DNA from: Campylobacterota bacterium
GTDB lineage: Bacteria; Campylobacterota; Campylobacteria; Campylobacterales; Sulfurovaceae
NCBI GenBank assembly: GCA_003646505.1
Contig: QMKT01000011.1
Location: 1-19,042 of the forward strand
Direction of reading: 5' to 3'
DNA: 19,042 nucleotides
The first letter of the stretch is position 1. The number at the start of each line of letters is the position of its first letter. The notes beneath the pieces were generated by a model. The model made no database searches. It had not been told where the DNA came from and saw only the letters and a program-made list of their open reading frames with translations. Shown one piece after another: positions 1 through 6,480 of the stretch. The position numbers and the translations under genes are program-made.

Positions 1-25
1 AAAAAAGATAAATCGCATCACTCTT

Positions 26-1165
26 TTAACGTAATGCATTCAAGACTTTAAGTGCCTGCGTATGTTCAGCTACATCATGACAACGAATAATGTTAGCTCC
101 ATTTTCTACAGCTTTTAAATGGATTGTCAATGTTCCGGGGAGACGCTCTTCCGTCTTGGACGATATAATTTTATCTATCATAGATTTTCTACTCGCACCT
201 ACCAGTACTTCGCAACCAAACACTTTAAAATGAGCCATATTTTTAATGAGCGTAATATTATGTTCCAATGTTTTACCAAAACCTATGCCTACATCTAGAA
301 TAATGTTTTCTCTACTCAGACCTAGCGCTTCACATTTGGCGATACGTTCTTCAAAAAAATCACTCACTGCAACCATGACATCATCATAATGTGGATCTTT
401 CTGCATTGTTTGCGGTGTGCCTTGCATATGCATAATACAAAGTTTTGCTTCATACTTCAGCGCCAGTTTGATAAGGGATTCATCACTTGCCCCTGTGATA
501 TCATTGATCAAGGTAAACCCGGATCTCAATGCATACTCCACAACTAAAGGCGTATAGCTGTCTATAGAAAATGTCACTTGCTCATACAGCTTTTCAGAGA
601 CGATAATGTCACAAATAGGCTTGATACGTCCCAACTCTTCTTCTGCACTGACCATATCAGCTCCCGGACGAGATGATACTGCACCGATATCTATGAGTTT
701 TGCACCCTCATCTATCATCTTTTTTATTTGACTGATGGCATCTTTGGCTATAAACCTGCTGCCTTCAAAAAAACTGTCATCATTGGCATTTATCACACCC
801 ATGATTTGGGTAGGATATGTTTTTGTAGAGAGAAGTTTTTTTAACTGGGCAGCAACGCTTTTAAGTCCAAAAGGTTGCGCCAACTCTTTTTTAGAAAGCA
901 CTTCCATGTGTTTACGTGTACCAATGAGTATACAGTCATAAGTAGGTTTTTCGCAGAGTATGACACCGCCAGGTACTGCAAGCTCTGCACCGATACTTAA
1001 AGCATCTTGTTTCAGTATATTCGCTGCAGGTGTTTTAAGGTCTTTAATGAAGAAATAAAGCAGTTCCATCTTCTTTGCCATAATACTCACACCGCCACTC
1101 TCTACATCAAGTGCTTTGAGGACTTCTTTTTTATCGGCCATGTTTCCGAGTTTATACATATTCAT
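26..1165 (-). CDS. folP: Dihydropteroate synthase, long Campylobacterota form
   Basis: Condenses p-aminobenzoate with hydroxymethyl-dihydropterin diphosphate in cytosolic folate synthesis. The catalytic TIM barrel occupies about residues 118-379. Visible signatures are MGVINANDDSF (122-132), the IDIGAVSSRPGA strand (158-169), NDITG (221-225), DVGIGFGK (291-298), GASRKS (323-328) and RCHDV (361-365, usually RVHDV). Residues 1-115 are an N-terminal extension that I recall from Helicobacter and Campylobacter FolP. Its role is not evident from sequence. The first pterin loop reads N-A-N-D-D-S-F rather than the usual N-x-T-P-D-S-F. It is the last gene of a minus-strand operon, 23 nt after holB. 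No clear Shine-Dalgarno precedes the ATG at 1165, and ATGs at codons 3 and 9 are alternatives. The family is secure; the exact start is not. Confidence 0.93.
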   Translation of the reverse strand: MNMYKLGNMADKKEVLKALDVESGGVSIMAKKMELLYFFIKDLKTPAANILKQDALSIGAELAVPGGVILCEKPTYDCILIGTRKHMEVLSKKELAQPFGLKSVAAQLKKLLSTKTYPTQIMGVINANDDSFFEGSRFIAKDAISQIKKMIDEGAKLIDIGAVSSRPGADMVSAEEELGRIKPICDIIVSEKLYEQVTFSIDSYTPLVVEYALRSGFTLINDITGASDESLIKLALKYEAKLCIMHMQGTPQTMQKDPHYDDVMVAVSDFFEERIAKCEALGLSRENIILDVGIGFGKTLEHNITLIKNMAHFKVFGCEVLVGASRKSMIDKIISSKTEERLPGTLTIHLKAVENGANIIRCHDVAEHTQALKVLNALR

Positions 1166-1188
1166 ATGCTATTTTACCGTTTTTAACT

Positions 1189-1881
1189 TTATCGTTTTTT
1201 GCGTGCCAACAGTTTTAAGAGTAGGGTATTTAAAACAAACGAAGGTGGTGACCCTACATCTAAGGCAATAAACGTATTTGAAAACAAAGAAAGCGTTTTT
1301 TCATCCAAGTCATAACCTTCTGAACGGATTGCTTCTTTAGATATCTCTTCTATCAGTAATTTCATAGCCTTTGCATCCGTACGTTCATGTATTTGGGTAA
1401 ATTCATACACACTCTCCAAAGACAAGTACTTCATGTCTAAACCCAATTCTTTTTCTTCTTTCACTTCACTCAATATAGAAATAGGCAAACGTGATTTAAT
1501 GGTAGGTAATATTGCAGATTTACTCTCCGTTAAAAAAATAAATATTTTATTTTTAGGTGGTTCTTCTATCACTTTCAAAAGTGAATTTTGTACATACGTT
1601 GAAAAATGATCAGCTACCAAAATAATAACCATTTTTTCTTCACTTGCCAGGTAAGCTTTAGATATAACTACTTTTGCATCAGCAAGTGTAAATGATTGTT
1701 TTTCTCCTGCAATTCTATGAACTTTAGGATTACTCAATTCTTCTTCCTTACCTTGCATCAATTTTGTTGCAAAGCTCTTAGAGTATATCTCTATAATCTG
1801 TTCATCTTTACGCAGAGTTTCAAGCTCTAAAAGAGTATTTTCAAGCTGTGATGTAATGAGAACCTGAGATGTGAGTGTCAT
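1189..1881 (-). CDS. holB: DNA polymerase III delta-prime subunit, short form
   Basis: Clamp-loader subunit that helps load the sliding clamp at the replication fork. The AAA+ core signatures are LLKVIEEPP (101-109), followed by the sensor-1 strand IFIFLTES and the ILPTIKSR segment (124-131), the equivalent of the SRC region of clamp loaders. At 230 residues it is much shorter than E. coli HolB (334). It lacks a P-loop and zinc-binding cysteines, as expected for a non-ATPase delta-prime in this phylum. Its ATG overlaps the hobA stop by 4 nt, so translation is probably coupled. Putting holB next to hobA joins clamp loading and DnaA regulation in one transcript. Confidence 0.88.
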   Translation of the reverse strand: MTLTSQVLITSQLENTLLELETLRKDEQIIEIYSKSFATKLMQGKEEELSNPKVHRIAGEKQSFTLADAKVVISKAYLASEEKMVIILVADHFSTYVQNSLLKVIEEPPKNKIFIFLTESKSAILPTIKSRLPISILSEVKEEKELGLDMKYLSLESVYEFTQIHERTDAKAMKLLIEEISKEAIRSEGYDLDEKTLSLFSNTFIALDVGSPPSFVLNTLLLKLLARKKR

Positions 1882-2426
1882 GATTCTAAGTCTAGATCCC
1901 CAAAGAGTGCGGCAGAAAGTGTAGCATCAAAAAGCTTGTATAACTGTAACAGTTTTATATCAAGTAAAGGGTCTGCACTTCGAAACGCAAAACTATCCTG
2001 TACCTCTTCATCCATGATCCATAAAAAACTATTTTCATTTCTATACACAAGTTTGGTACAACTATGATCACCTTTGCCAATATACCAAATAAAATATCCG
2101 TTAGGGTAAGAGATCTCAAGCATATCTTCAAGAAGTTGTATATCCTGTGTCGATTTCATGCCTTGGAGATCAGGGAAACAGCTGCGTAAAGAGTAGGCAG
2201 GAAGCAGCGGTCTGTTTTTATTTAGATCATTGATAGTGCTCACAATATATTTAGAGAACCATTCATGTGATGGATCCGTTAAGATCAGTACCGTTTTCCC
2301 CTCAAGGATCTGATCAACAGCACTTTTAACCAAAGGTGCCCACTCATACCGGTACTCTTCCATCCAGGAGAAGCAGGACTCATCTTCACGTATTGTTTCG
2401 AGTGTCCATTTAAGCAATTGCTGCAT
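1878..2426 (-). CDS. hobA: HobA, DnaA-binding replication initiation factor
   Basis: Campylobacterota-specific partner of DnaA that oligomerises and promotes ordered DnaA assembly at oriC, a functional counterpart of E. coli DiaA. The length (182 aa) matches the family. The sequence has an Rossmann-like look: an N-terminal Trp-rich helix, then a strand-turn segment KTVLILTDPSHEWFSKYI (about 44-61), and a central YFIWYIG strand. I recognise it from this motif pattern and from its place between aspartokinase and delta-prime, the same neighbours as in Helicobacter and Campylobacter. It starts 4 nt after lysC and overlaps holB by 4 nt. There is no independent Shine-Dalgarno, consistent with translational coupling. 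Confidence 0.87.
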   Translation of the reverse strand: MQQLLKWTLETIREDESCFSWMEEYRYEWAPLVKSAVDQILEGKTVLILTDPSHEWFSKYIVSTINDLNKNRPLLPAYSLRSCFPDLQGMKSTQDIQLLEDMLEISYPNGYFIWYIGKGDHSCTKLVYRNENSFLWIMDEEVQDSFAFRSADPLLDIKLLQLYKLFDATLSAALFGDLDLES

Positions 2427-2430
2427 AATA

Positions 2431-3636
2431 TTATTTATCTAACTCATAAGCTTCATGGAGTGATCGTATAGCAAGTTCTCCATACTTTTCATCTATGACC
2501 ATAGAGACTTTTATCTCAGAAGTTGAGATCATTTGTATGTTGATATTGGAATCAGCAAGTACGGTAAAAGCTGTCGCTGCCACACCTGAGTGAGACTTCA
2601 TCCCCACACCCACAACAGACACTTTACAAACATGCTCATCAAAGTCCATACCTTCGATGTCATGATCAAAGCTTGCCATCAATTTTTTTGCATTTTCATG
2701 TTCAGAATGTGCTACTGTAAAACCAAGGTTTGTTGAACCGTCCGTACCCATATTTTGGATGATCATATCGACATTGATATTCGCTTCCGCCAACATTGTA
2801 AAGATCTCTGCTGCAATACCAGGTCTGTCTGAGACACCTCTGAGTGTGACTCTTGCCTGGTTTTTGTCAAGGACTACACCCGATACTAAAACTTCTTCCA
2901 TATTATCGCTCTCCTTTGTAATAAGCGTACCTACATTATCCGAAAAACTACTTTTTGCATAGAGTTTAACATTCAATTTTTTTGCCAATTCAACAGAACG
3001 ACTCTGCAATACCTTTGCACCCAAAGACGACAATTCCAACATTTCATCATAAGAGATACTGTCAAGTTTCTTTGCATTAGGTTCTACACGTGGGTCAGTG
3101 GTGTAAATACCATCAACATCTGAATATATTTCACATTGATCTGCATTGATCGCAGCAGCCAAAGCTACTGCAGAAAGGTCTGATCCTCCGCGTCCCAATG
3201 TTGTAACTGAACCATCTTTGTTGACACCTTGGAATCCTGCTACTATAACAATATTACCTGCTTTGATCGCATTCTTTATTGAAGCAGGATCAATAGACTT
3301 AATACGTGCATACGTATGTGTATCAGTCGTCACAATACCTGCCCCTCGTCCTGTCATCGCTACAGCATCATACCCTCTAGCTTGCAGAGCAATAGATAAT
3401 AATGCAGCCGTCACTCTTTCGCCTGAAGAGAGTAGCATATCCATCTCTTTTTTTGCAGGTTCTTTGGTGAAATGTTCTGCAAACCCTATGAGTTTATTTG
3501 TTTCACCACTCATCGCCGAGACAACAACAACAATATCATCTCCTGCTTCTCTCGCTTTTGCCACACGGTTGGTCACGTTTTCTATTCGCTCTACATCACC
3601 AACACTTGTACCGCCATACTTGTGTACAACTAACAT
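2431..3636 (-). CDS. lysC: Aspartate kinase with two ACT domains
   Basis: Phosphorylates L-aspartate, the entry step to lysine, diaminopimelate, threonine and methionine. The amino-acid kinase domain runs from residue 1 to about 240: KYGGTSVG (6-13), VSAMSGETNKL (39-49), GRGGSDLSAVALA (148-160) and SDVDGIYTTDPR (172-183). Two ACT domains follow (about 263-330 and 338-401), the second with GMKSHSGVAATAF and SEIKVSMV. These are the allosteric sites where lysine or threonine usually feeds back. The 401-residue length is typical of a monofunctional enzyme. The nudH stop codon directly abuts the ATG. An AAGG lies about 10 nt upstream. Confidence 0.96.
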   Translation of the reverse strand: MLVVHKYGGTSVGDVERIENVTNRVAKAREAGDDIVVVVSAMSGETNKLIGFAEHFTKEPAKKEMDMLLSSGERVTAALLSIALQARGYDAVAMTGRGAGIVTTDTHTYARIKSIDPASIKNAIKAGNIVIVAGFQGVNKDGSVTTLGRGGSDLSAVALAAAINADQCEIYSDVDGIYTTDPRVEPNAKKLDSISYDEMLELSSLGAKVLQSRSVELAKKLNVKLYAKSSFSDNVGTLITKESDNMEEVLVSGVVLDKNQARVTLRGVSDRPGIAAEIFTMLAEANINVDMIIQNMGTDGSTNLGFTVAHSEHENAKKLMASFDHDIEGMDFDEHVCKVSVVGVGMKSHSGVAATAFTVLADSNINIQMISTSEIKVSMVIDEKYGELAIRSLHEAYELDK

Positions 3637-4110
3637 CTATATTAGACCTTCTTTTATAAAATAATCAATTACCCTACGATATACTTTTCGTTTAAAATAG
3701 GTTACTTTTCTAAATAAATCTTCATACTCAACAAACTCATACTCTTCAAACTCTGGAATATGATATGCCTCTAAATTTATCTCTGCCCCATCTTTAAGAC
3801 GTACCAAAAAGTATTTTTGGGTCTGTCCATCAAAAGGATACGTTTTACCTCGCGAGACTTTTGGAAAATCATACGAGATCCATTCAGGAAATTCTCCTAA
3901 AACCTCAACTTTATCACAGCCTATTTCTTCTAACAATTCTCTTTTTAAAGCTTCTCGGGGTGTTTCACCCTCATCTATCCCACCTTGAGGGAATTGCCAT
4001 GCATTTTTTATATCACTTCGGTGTGCGACAAAAAACTCACACTTATCAGGATATTTGGAAGAAAGTATGACAGCTGCGACATTTGGACGATATGTCTTTT
4101 GTCTTTGCAT
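3637..4110 (-). CDS. rppH: Nudix RNA pyrophosphohydrolase (RppH/NudH family)
   Basis: Predicted to remove pyrophosphate from 5'-triphosphate RNA ends or hydrolyse dinucleoside polyphosphates. The Nudix box [22 protein letters not shown] is complete (about residues 43-64 from the chosen start), with the catalytic REXXEE core. The preceding AWQFPQGG and the following WISYDFP are RppH/NudH hallmarks. The open frame extends upstream to a TTG at 4137. I chose the ATG at 4108-4110 because the protein then begins [14 protein letters not shown], as in known family members. The Shine-Dalgarno is weak at either start. It is the first gene of the minus-strand operon and abuts lysC with no gap. It diverges from hemW. 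Confidence 0.92.
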   Translation of the reverse strand: MQRQKTYRPNVAAVILSSKYPDKCEFFVAHRSDIKNAWQFPQGGIDEGETPREALKRELLEEIGCDKVEVLGEFPEWISYDFPKVSRGKTYPFDGQTQKYFLVRLKDGAEINLEAYHIPEFEEYEFVEYEDLFRKVTYFKRKVYRRVIDYFIKEGLI

Positions 4111-4189
4111 AATGTCAATTCTTATATTAAATTTCAAATAAAGCGCTTCAACAGAAGTTGCTTCTTTTCTGATATGATTTTATCAAAAA

Positions 4190-4202
4190 TACAATTATAA
4201 GG
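4190..4202 (+). promoter_or_regulatory. Putative hemW promoter -10 and ribosome binding site
   Basis: TACAAT at 4190-4195 is a plausible sigma-70 -10 box. ATAAGG at 4197-4202 is a Shine-Dalgarno eight bases before the GTG start at 4211. No convincing -35 box is seen, which is usual in Campylobacterota. If the -10 is used, the leader is very short and overlaps the Shine-Dalgarno. Confidence 0.45.
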
Positions 4203-4210
4203 CGTTTAAT

Positions 4211-5266
4211 GTGTTAGTCTATATTCACATCCCCTATTGCGATTCAAAATGTCATTATTGCAGCTTCAATACCTATGTTGACAAATTTGATACACGTGAT
4301 AACTACATGAAAGCACTTTACAAACAACTCTCCTTTGAACTTGAACGTTTTGCTGCAAAAAATAACAGTATAGAAACACTTTTTATCGGGGGAGGCACAC
4401 CTTCCACTGTTGCACCGGAACTTTATGCCCCAATCTTTGCACTCTTGAAACCGTATTTACAAAAAGGTGCAGAGATCACCACCGAAGCAAACCCAAACTC
4501 TGCGACAAAAGAGTGGCTGACAGGAATGAGAAAGCTGGGTGTGAACCGTGTCAGTTTTGGTGTACAGAGTTTCAATGTTGACAAACTCAAAGCACTCAAT
4601 AGAGCACACAACCCACAGCAGGCGAAAGATGCCATACTTCATGCAAAGTCACTTGGGTTTACACATCTCTCTTTAGATTTGATCTATAATTATAAAGGAG
4701 ACAACAAAGCCCTACTTTTAAACGATATAGAAAAGGCTTTTTCTTTACCTATAGATCACATTTCTGCTTATGAACTGACCATTGAAGACGGTACTAAATT
4801 TACTGCCACACCAGAAGTAAAACAGGAAAATGAAGATTTGGCTTTTTTTGTCTCCAACGAAATAGAAAAACGAGGATTCAAAGCTTATGAGATCTCAAAT
4901 TACGGAACCTACCAAAGCAAACACAACAAAGGATACTGGGAGATTAAGAACTACATAGGTGCAGGAGCAGGAGCCGTTGGTTTTCTAAAAAACAAACGTT
5001 TTTATCCTCAAACTGACATAGAAGCCTATATTGATGATCCACTACTTATTAGAGAGGAACCCCTCAGTACAGAAGAGTTACTGACTGAAAAGATCTTTTT
5101 GGGATTACGTAGTATCATCGGAATTGAAAAGTCTTCTCTCTCCCCAAATATGATCAAAAAAGCCAATATTCTTTGTGAAGAAAAGAAACTTCTTTCCATT
5201 GAAACACACTATTACAATGATAATTTCTTTTTGAGTGATGAACTTGCTTTGTATATTTTATGCTAA
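4211..5266 (+). CDS. hemW: HemW-like radical SAM heme chaperone
   Basis: Radical SAM protein of the HemW branch, which binds heme and is thought to deliver it to client proteins. It is often misannotated as coproporphyrinogen III dehydrogenase (HemN). The [4Fe-4S]-binding cysteines are C10, C14 and C17 in CDSKCHYCSF. The spacing and following Phe fit HemW, while HemN has an extra cysteine. GGGTPS (60-65) is the SAM-binding glycine loop, and HNKGYW (238-243) is the HemW HNxxYW motif. The length (351) is typical. The GTG start is supported by ATAAGG upstream and by the protein starting directly at the YIHIPYC strand. In related genomes tatB follows directly; here 2.4 kb intervene. Confidence 0.92.
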   Translation: MLVYIHIPYCDSKCHYCSFNTYVDKFDTRDNYMKALYKQLSFELERFAAKNNSIETLFIGGGTPSTVAPELYAPIFALLKPYLQKGAEITTEANPNSATKEWLTGMRKLGVNRVSFGVQSFNVDKLKALNRAHNPQQAKDAILHAKSLGFTHLSLDLIYNYKGDNKALLLNDIEKAFSLPIDHISAYELTIEDGTKFTATPEVKQENEDLAFFVSNEIEKRGFKAYEISNYGTYQSKHNKGYWEIKNYIGAGAGAVGFLKNKRFYPQTDIEAYIDDPLLIREEPLSTEELLTEKIFLGLRSIIGIEKSSLSPNMIKKANILCEEKKLLSIETHYYNDNFFLSDELALYILC

Positions 5267-5268
5267 CA

Positions 5269-5288
5269 TCTGTTTTTTCTGTAACAGA
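5269..5288 (+). terminator. Possible weak terminator after hemW
   Basis: TCTGTT (5269-5274) and AACAGA (5283-5288) can form a 6-bp stem with an 8-nt T-rich loop three bases after the hemW stop. No T-run follows the stem, so termination here is doubtful. Confidence 0.25.
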
Positions 5289-5360
5289 ACTCTTAAATTC
5301 CTTCTGAAATATCTTTCAAACTTTTGATAGAATAAGCGTTATGTTAACCTAGTAGCTTTT

Positions 5361-5403
5361 CCTTATAAAATATGCCTATATAGAACATTTTATAACGTTT
5401 TCT
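5361..5403. repeat. Left copy of composite repeat flanking the riboswitch-lipoprotein unit
   Basis: A 13-bp block CCTTATAAAATAT (5361-5373) and a 17-bp block ATTTTATAACGTTTTCT (5387-5403) recur identically and in the same order and orientation at 6763-6775 and 6779-6795. The spacer between the blocks is 13 bp here and 3 bp in the right copy. The two copies are about 1.39 kb apart and bracket the leader and lipoprotein gene. Confidence 0.75.
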
Positions 5404-5462
5404 ATATGAGGGTTGAAAAAATGGGTCTCTACATATCGCTACAGCGACTAACGTTATAAAAT
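5387..5462. repeat. 13-bp perfect inverted repeat with 50-bp spacer
   Basis: ATTTTATAACGTT (5387-5399) and AACGTTATAAAAT (5450-5462) are exact reverse complements. The spacer contains a smaller dyad, TCGCT-AC-AGCGA, near 5437-5448. No coding sequence lies here. The layout loosely resembles a recombination or binding site, but no known site family is matched. Confidence 0.6.
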
Positions 5463-5541
5463 ATGTTAGATTATAAGGTTTTAAAATCCTATCTAAATAA
5501 AATATATTTAATTAATTTAAAGTTATTTTAATATATATACT

Positions 5542-5549
5542 TATATTAT
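5542..5549 (+). promoter_or_regulatory. Putative -10 region for the riboswitch leader
   Basis: TATATT (5542-5547), overlapping TATTAT (5544-5549), sits in a very AT-rich stretch (5490-5550) that could act as an upstream element. Transcription would begin near 5556, exactly at the left arm of the stem-loop that precedes the aptamer. No clear -35 box is seen. Confidence 0.4.
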
Positions 5550-5555
5550 GTGGAT

Positions 5556-5589
5556 AAGTGAATATAGATATTTTAATCTGTATTCACTT
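5556..5589 (+). promoter_or_regulatory. 14-bp stem-loop or operator just upstream of the aptamer
   Basis: AAGTGAATA (5556-5564) pairs perfectly with TATTCACTT (5581-5589). A T-G wobble and AGAT/ATCT (5566-5569 / 5576-5579) extend the stem to 14 pairs around a 6-nt loop. It ends 7 nt before aptamer helix P1. It could be a 5' stabilising hairpin of the leader RNA or a dyad operator in DNA; sequence alone does not decide. Confidence 0.55.
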
Positions 5590-5596
5590 CTATATC

Positions 5597-5674
5597 AATT
5601 AGAAAATGCCAAACCTTTCGCAAGAAAGCGACGGAAAACCTAGAGTCTCTCAGAGATAGTCAGGTTACCTAGTT
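5597..5674 (+). ncRNA. Cyclic di-GMP-I (GEMM-I)-like riboswitch aptamer
   Basis: The architecture matches the GEMM-I aptamer. P1 pairs AATTAG (5597-5602) with CTAGTT (5669-5674). P2 is CTTTC-GCAA-GAAAG (5615-5628) capped by a GNRA tetraloop. P3 closes with AACCT/AGGTT (5637-5641 / 5662-5666) and carries an inner TCTC/GAGA hairpin. Compared from memory with the V. cholerae Vc2 aptamer, the conserved strings CAAACC, GACG-AAA and GGTTACC are present. The ligand-contacting G20 and A47 map to G5608 and A5635. The G21-C46 pair is replaced by C5609-G5634, a compensatory change. The base matching C92 is T5660 or C5661 depending on a one-base shift, so ligand preference is not certain. It lies in the 5' leader of the lipoprotein gene. 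Covariance-model scoring was not possible here. Confidence 0.8.
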
Positions 5675-5680
5675 AGACAC

Positions 5681-5725
5681 GGTTGGCTTATATATTTCAA
5701 GCCAATCCTACTTTTAGGTGGTGGC
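5681..5725 (+). promoter_or_regulatory. Candidate expression platform of the riboswitch
   Basis: GGTTGGCTT (5681-5689) pairs with AAGCCAA-T-CC (5699-5708), forming a 9-bp stem with one bulge, followed by a short TACTTTT. The left arm is also complementary, with one bulge, to GCCAAACC (5608-5615), the aptamer strand that includes the G20-equivalent. The right arm can alternatively pair with TAGG and TGGC (5715-5725). These mutually exclusive pairings suggest ligand-controlled refolding. The T-run is poor for an intrinsic terminator, so the mode of control is unclear. Confidence 0.5.
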
Positions 5726-5753
5726 AAGTAAGTCATCTGATTTTTTAAAGAAA

Positions 5754-5778
5754 AATATCTTTATTTAAGGAGGATATT
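5754..5778 (+). promoter_or_regulatory. Strong ribosome binding site in a hairpin loop
   Basis: AAGGAGG (5767-5773) is a near-perfect Shine-Dalgarno five bases before the ATG at 5779. AATATC (5754-5759) and GATATT (5773-5778) can pair, placing the Shine-Dalgarno in the loop. This weak stem would leave the site largely exposed. Confidence 0.6.
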
Positions 5779-6435
5779 ATGAAAAAGTTAATAAGAATGA
5801 TTACCCCATTTATAGCGATACTATTTTTAGTAGCTTGTAGTAGCTCAGATAGTGTTATAAATGATATAGTAGATGATATAGTAGATAACCCAACAACTTC
5901 AGATCCTAAATTTACATCTGATCTCTTAGTTGGAAAAACATATACAGAAACTGATGAAGGGGTTGTAACTACTGTTACATTCACCGAAACAGATGTAACT
6001 ATTGAAGAAGACGGAGAAACATTAGAAACACTATCATATGTCATTAATGAAGATGGCGTATTGGTACTAGATGGTGATGAGTTGCATACCTTGATAAGCA
6101 TAGATGAAAATGGTGATCTACATGTACAAAATGATGGAGTAGAATCTGTTTGGGTACTTACAGATGATAATCCTACAGCCCCACCCCCTACATTCACATC
6201 TGATTTATTAGTCGGAAAGACATACACAATCAATGATGGAGATGTAAGTATAGTTACATTCACTGAAACAGTAGTAAATGTTGAAGGAGAGGTAGATTCA
6301 ATACCCTATGAAATTAAAGATGGAGTATTAGTACTGGAAGAAACTGATTTTCATACTTTAATAAGTATAGAAGACAATGGTGACCTGAAGGTAGAAAATG
6401 ACGGAACTGAATCTGTTTGGGTACTCACAGTTTAG
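5779..6435 (+). CDS. Acidic lipoprotein with two tandem repeats under riboswitch control
   Basis: Predicted outer-membrane or periplasmic lipoprotein of unknown function. A basic N-terminus and hydrophobic stretch (1-16) lead to the lipobox LVAC with Cys20. A short acidic Ser/Asp linker follows (21-41). Two homologous units come next: residues 42-128 and 137-217. Each begins FTSDLLVGKTYT, continues through TVTFTET or IVTFTET, then GVLVL and HTLISI(D/E)(D/E)NGDL, and ends ESVWVLT. The linker between them is Pro-rich (TAPPP). Beta-rich, strongly acidic repeats suggest an extracellular or periplasmic beta-sandwich module. I do not recognise a named family. It has its own long leader, strong ribosome binding site and terminator, and looks monocistronic. 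If the upstream aptamer binds c-di-GMP, a surface-attachment or biofilm role is plausible, but that is inference. Confidence 0.85.
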   Translation: MKKLIRMITPFIAILFLVACSSSDSVINDIVDDIVDNPTTSDPKFTSDLLVGKTYTETDEGVVTTVTFTETDVTIEEDGETLETLSYVINEDGVLVLDGDELHTLISIDENGDLHVQNDGVESVWVLTDDNPTAPPPTFTSDLLVGKTYTINDGDVSIVTFTETVVNVEGEVDSIPYEIKDGVLVLEETDFHTLISIEDNGDLKVENDGTESVWVLTV

Positions 6436-6455
6436 CTAAGTTGTAACTTAGTATT

Positions 6456-6480
6456 ATTCCCACAGTTTTTGTGGGAATTT
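6456..6480 (+). terminator. Rho-independent terminator after the lipoprotein gene
   Basis: ATTCCCACA (6456-6464), a GTTTT loop and TGTGGGAAT (6470-6478) form a perfect 9-bp stem 20 bases after the stop, followed by TT and an A/T-rich palindrome. A smaller dyad, CTAAGTT-GT-AACTTAG (6436-6451), lies between the stop and the stem. Confidence 0.75.

Noticed and set aside
3146..3664. 172-codon plus-strand open frame inside lysC
   Set aside because: Antisense to aspartokinase; the Ala/Ser/Pro/Thr-rich product has no family features.
4111..4137. Upstream TTG start for the Nudix gene
   Set aside because: The extra nine residues are not family-like, and the internal ATG gives the conserved KxYRPNVAA start.
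4211..5266. Oxygen-independent coproporphyrinogen III oxidase (HemN)
   Set aside because: The cysteine motif followed by Phe and the HNKGYW motif indicate HemW; the extra HemN cysteine is missing.
5681..5716. Strong intrinsic terminator as the riboswitch output
   Set aside because: The stem is good, but only a broken TACTTTT follows, so I annotated it as a candidate expression platform and not as a terminator.
5745..6263. 172-codon minus-strand open frame over the lipoprotein gene
   Set aside because: The Ser/Val/Thr-rich translation mirrors the acidic repeats of the real gene, which has a lipobox, a strong ribosome binding site and a terminator.
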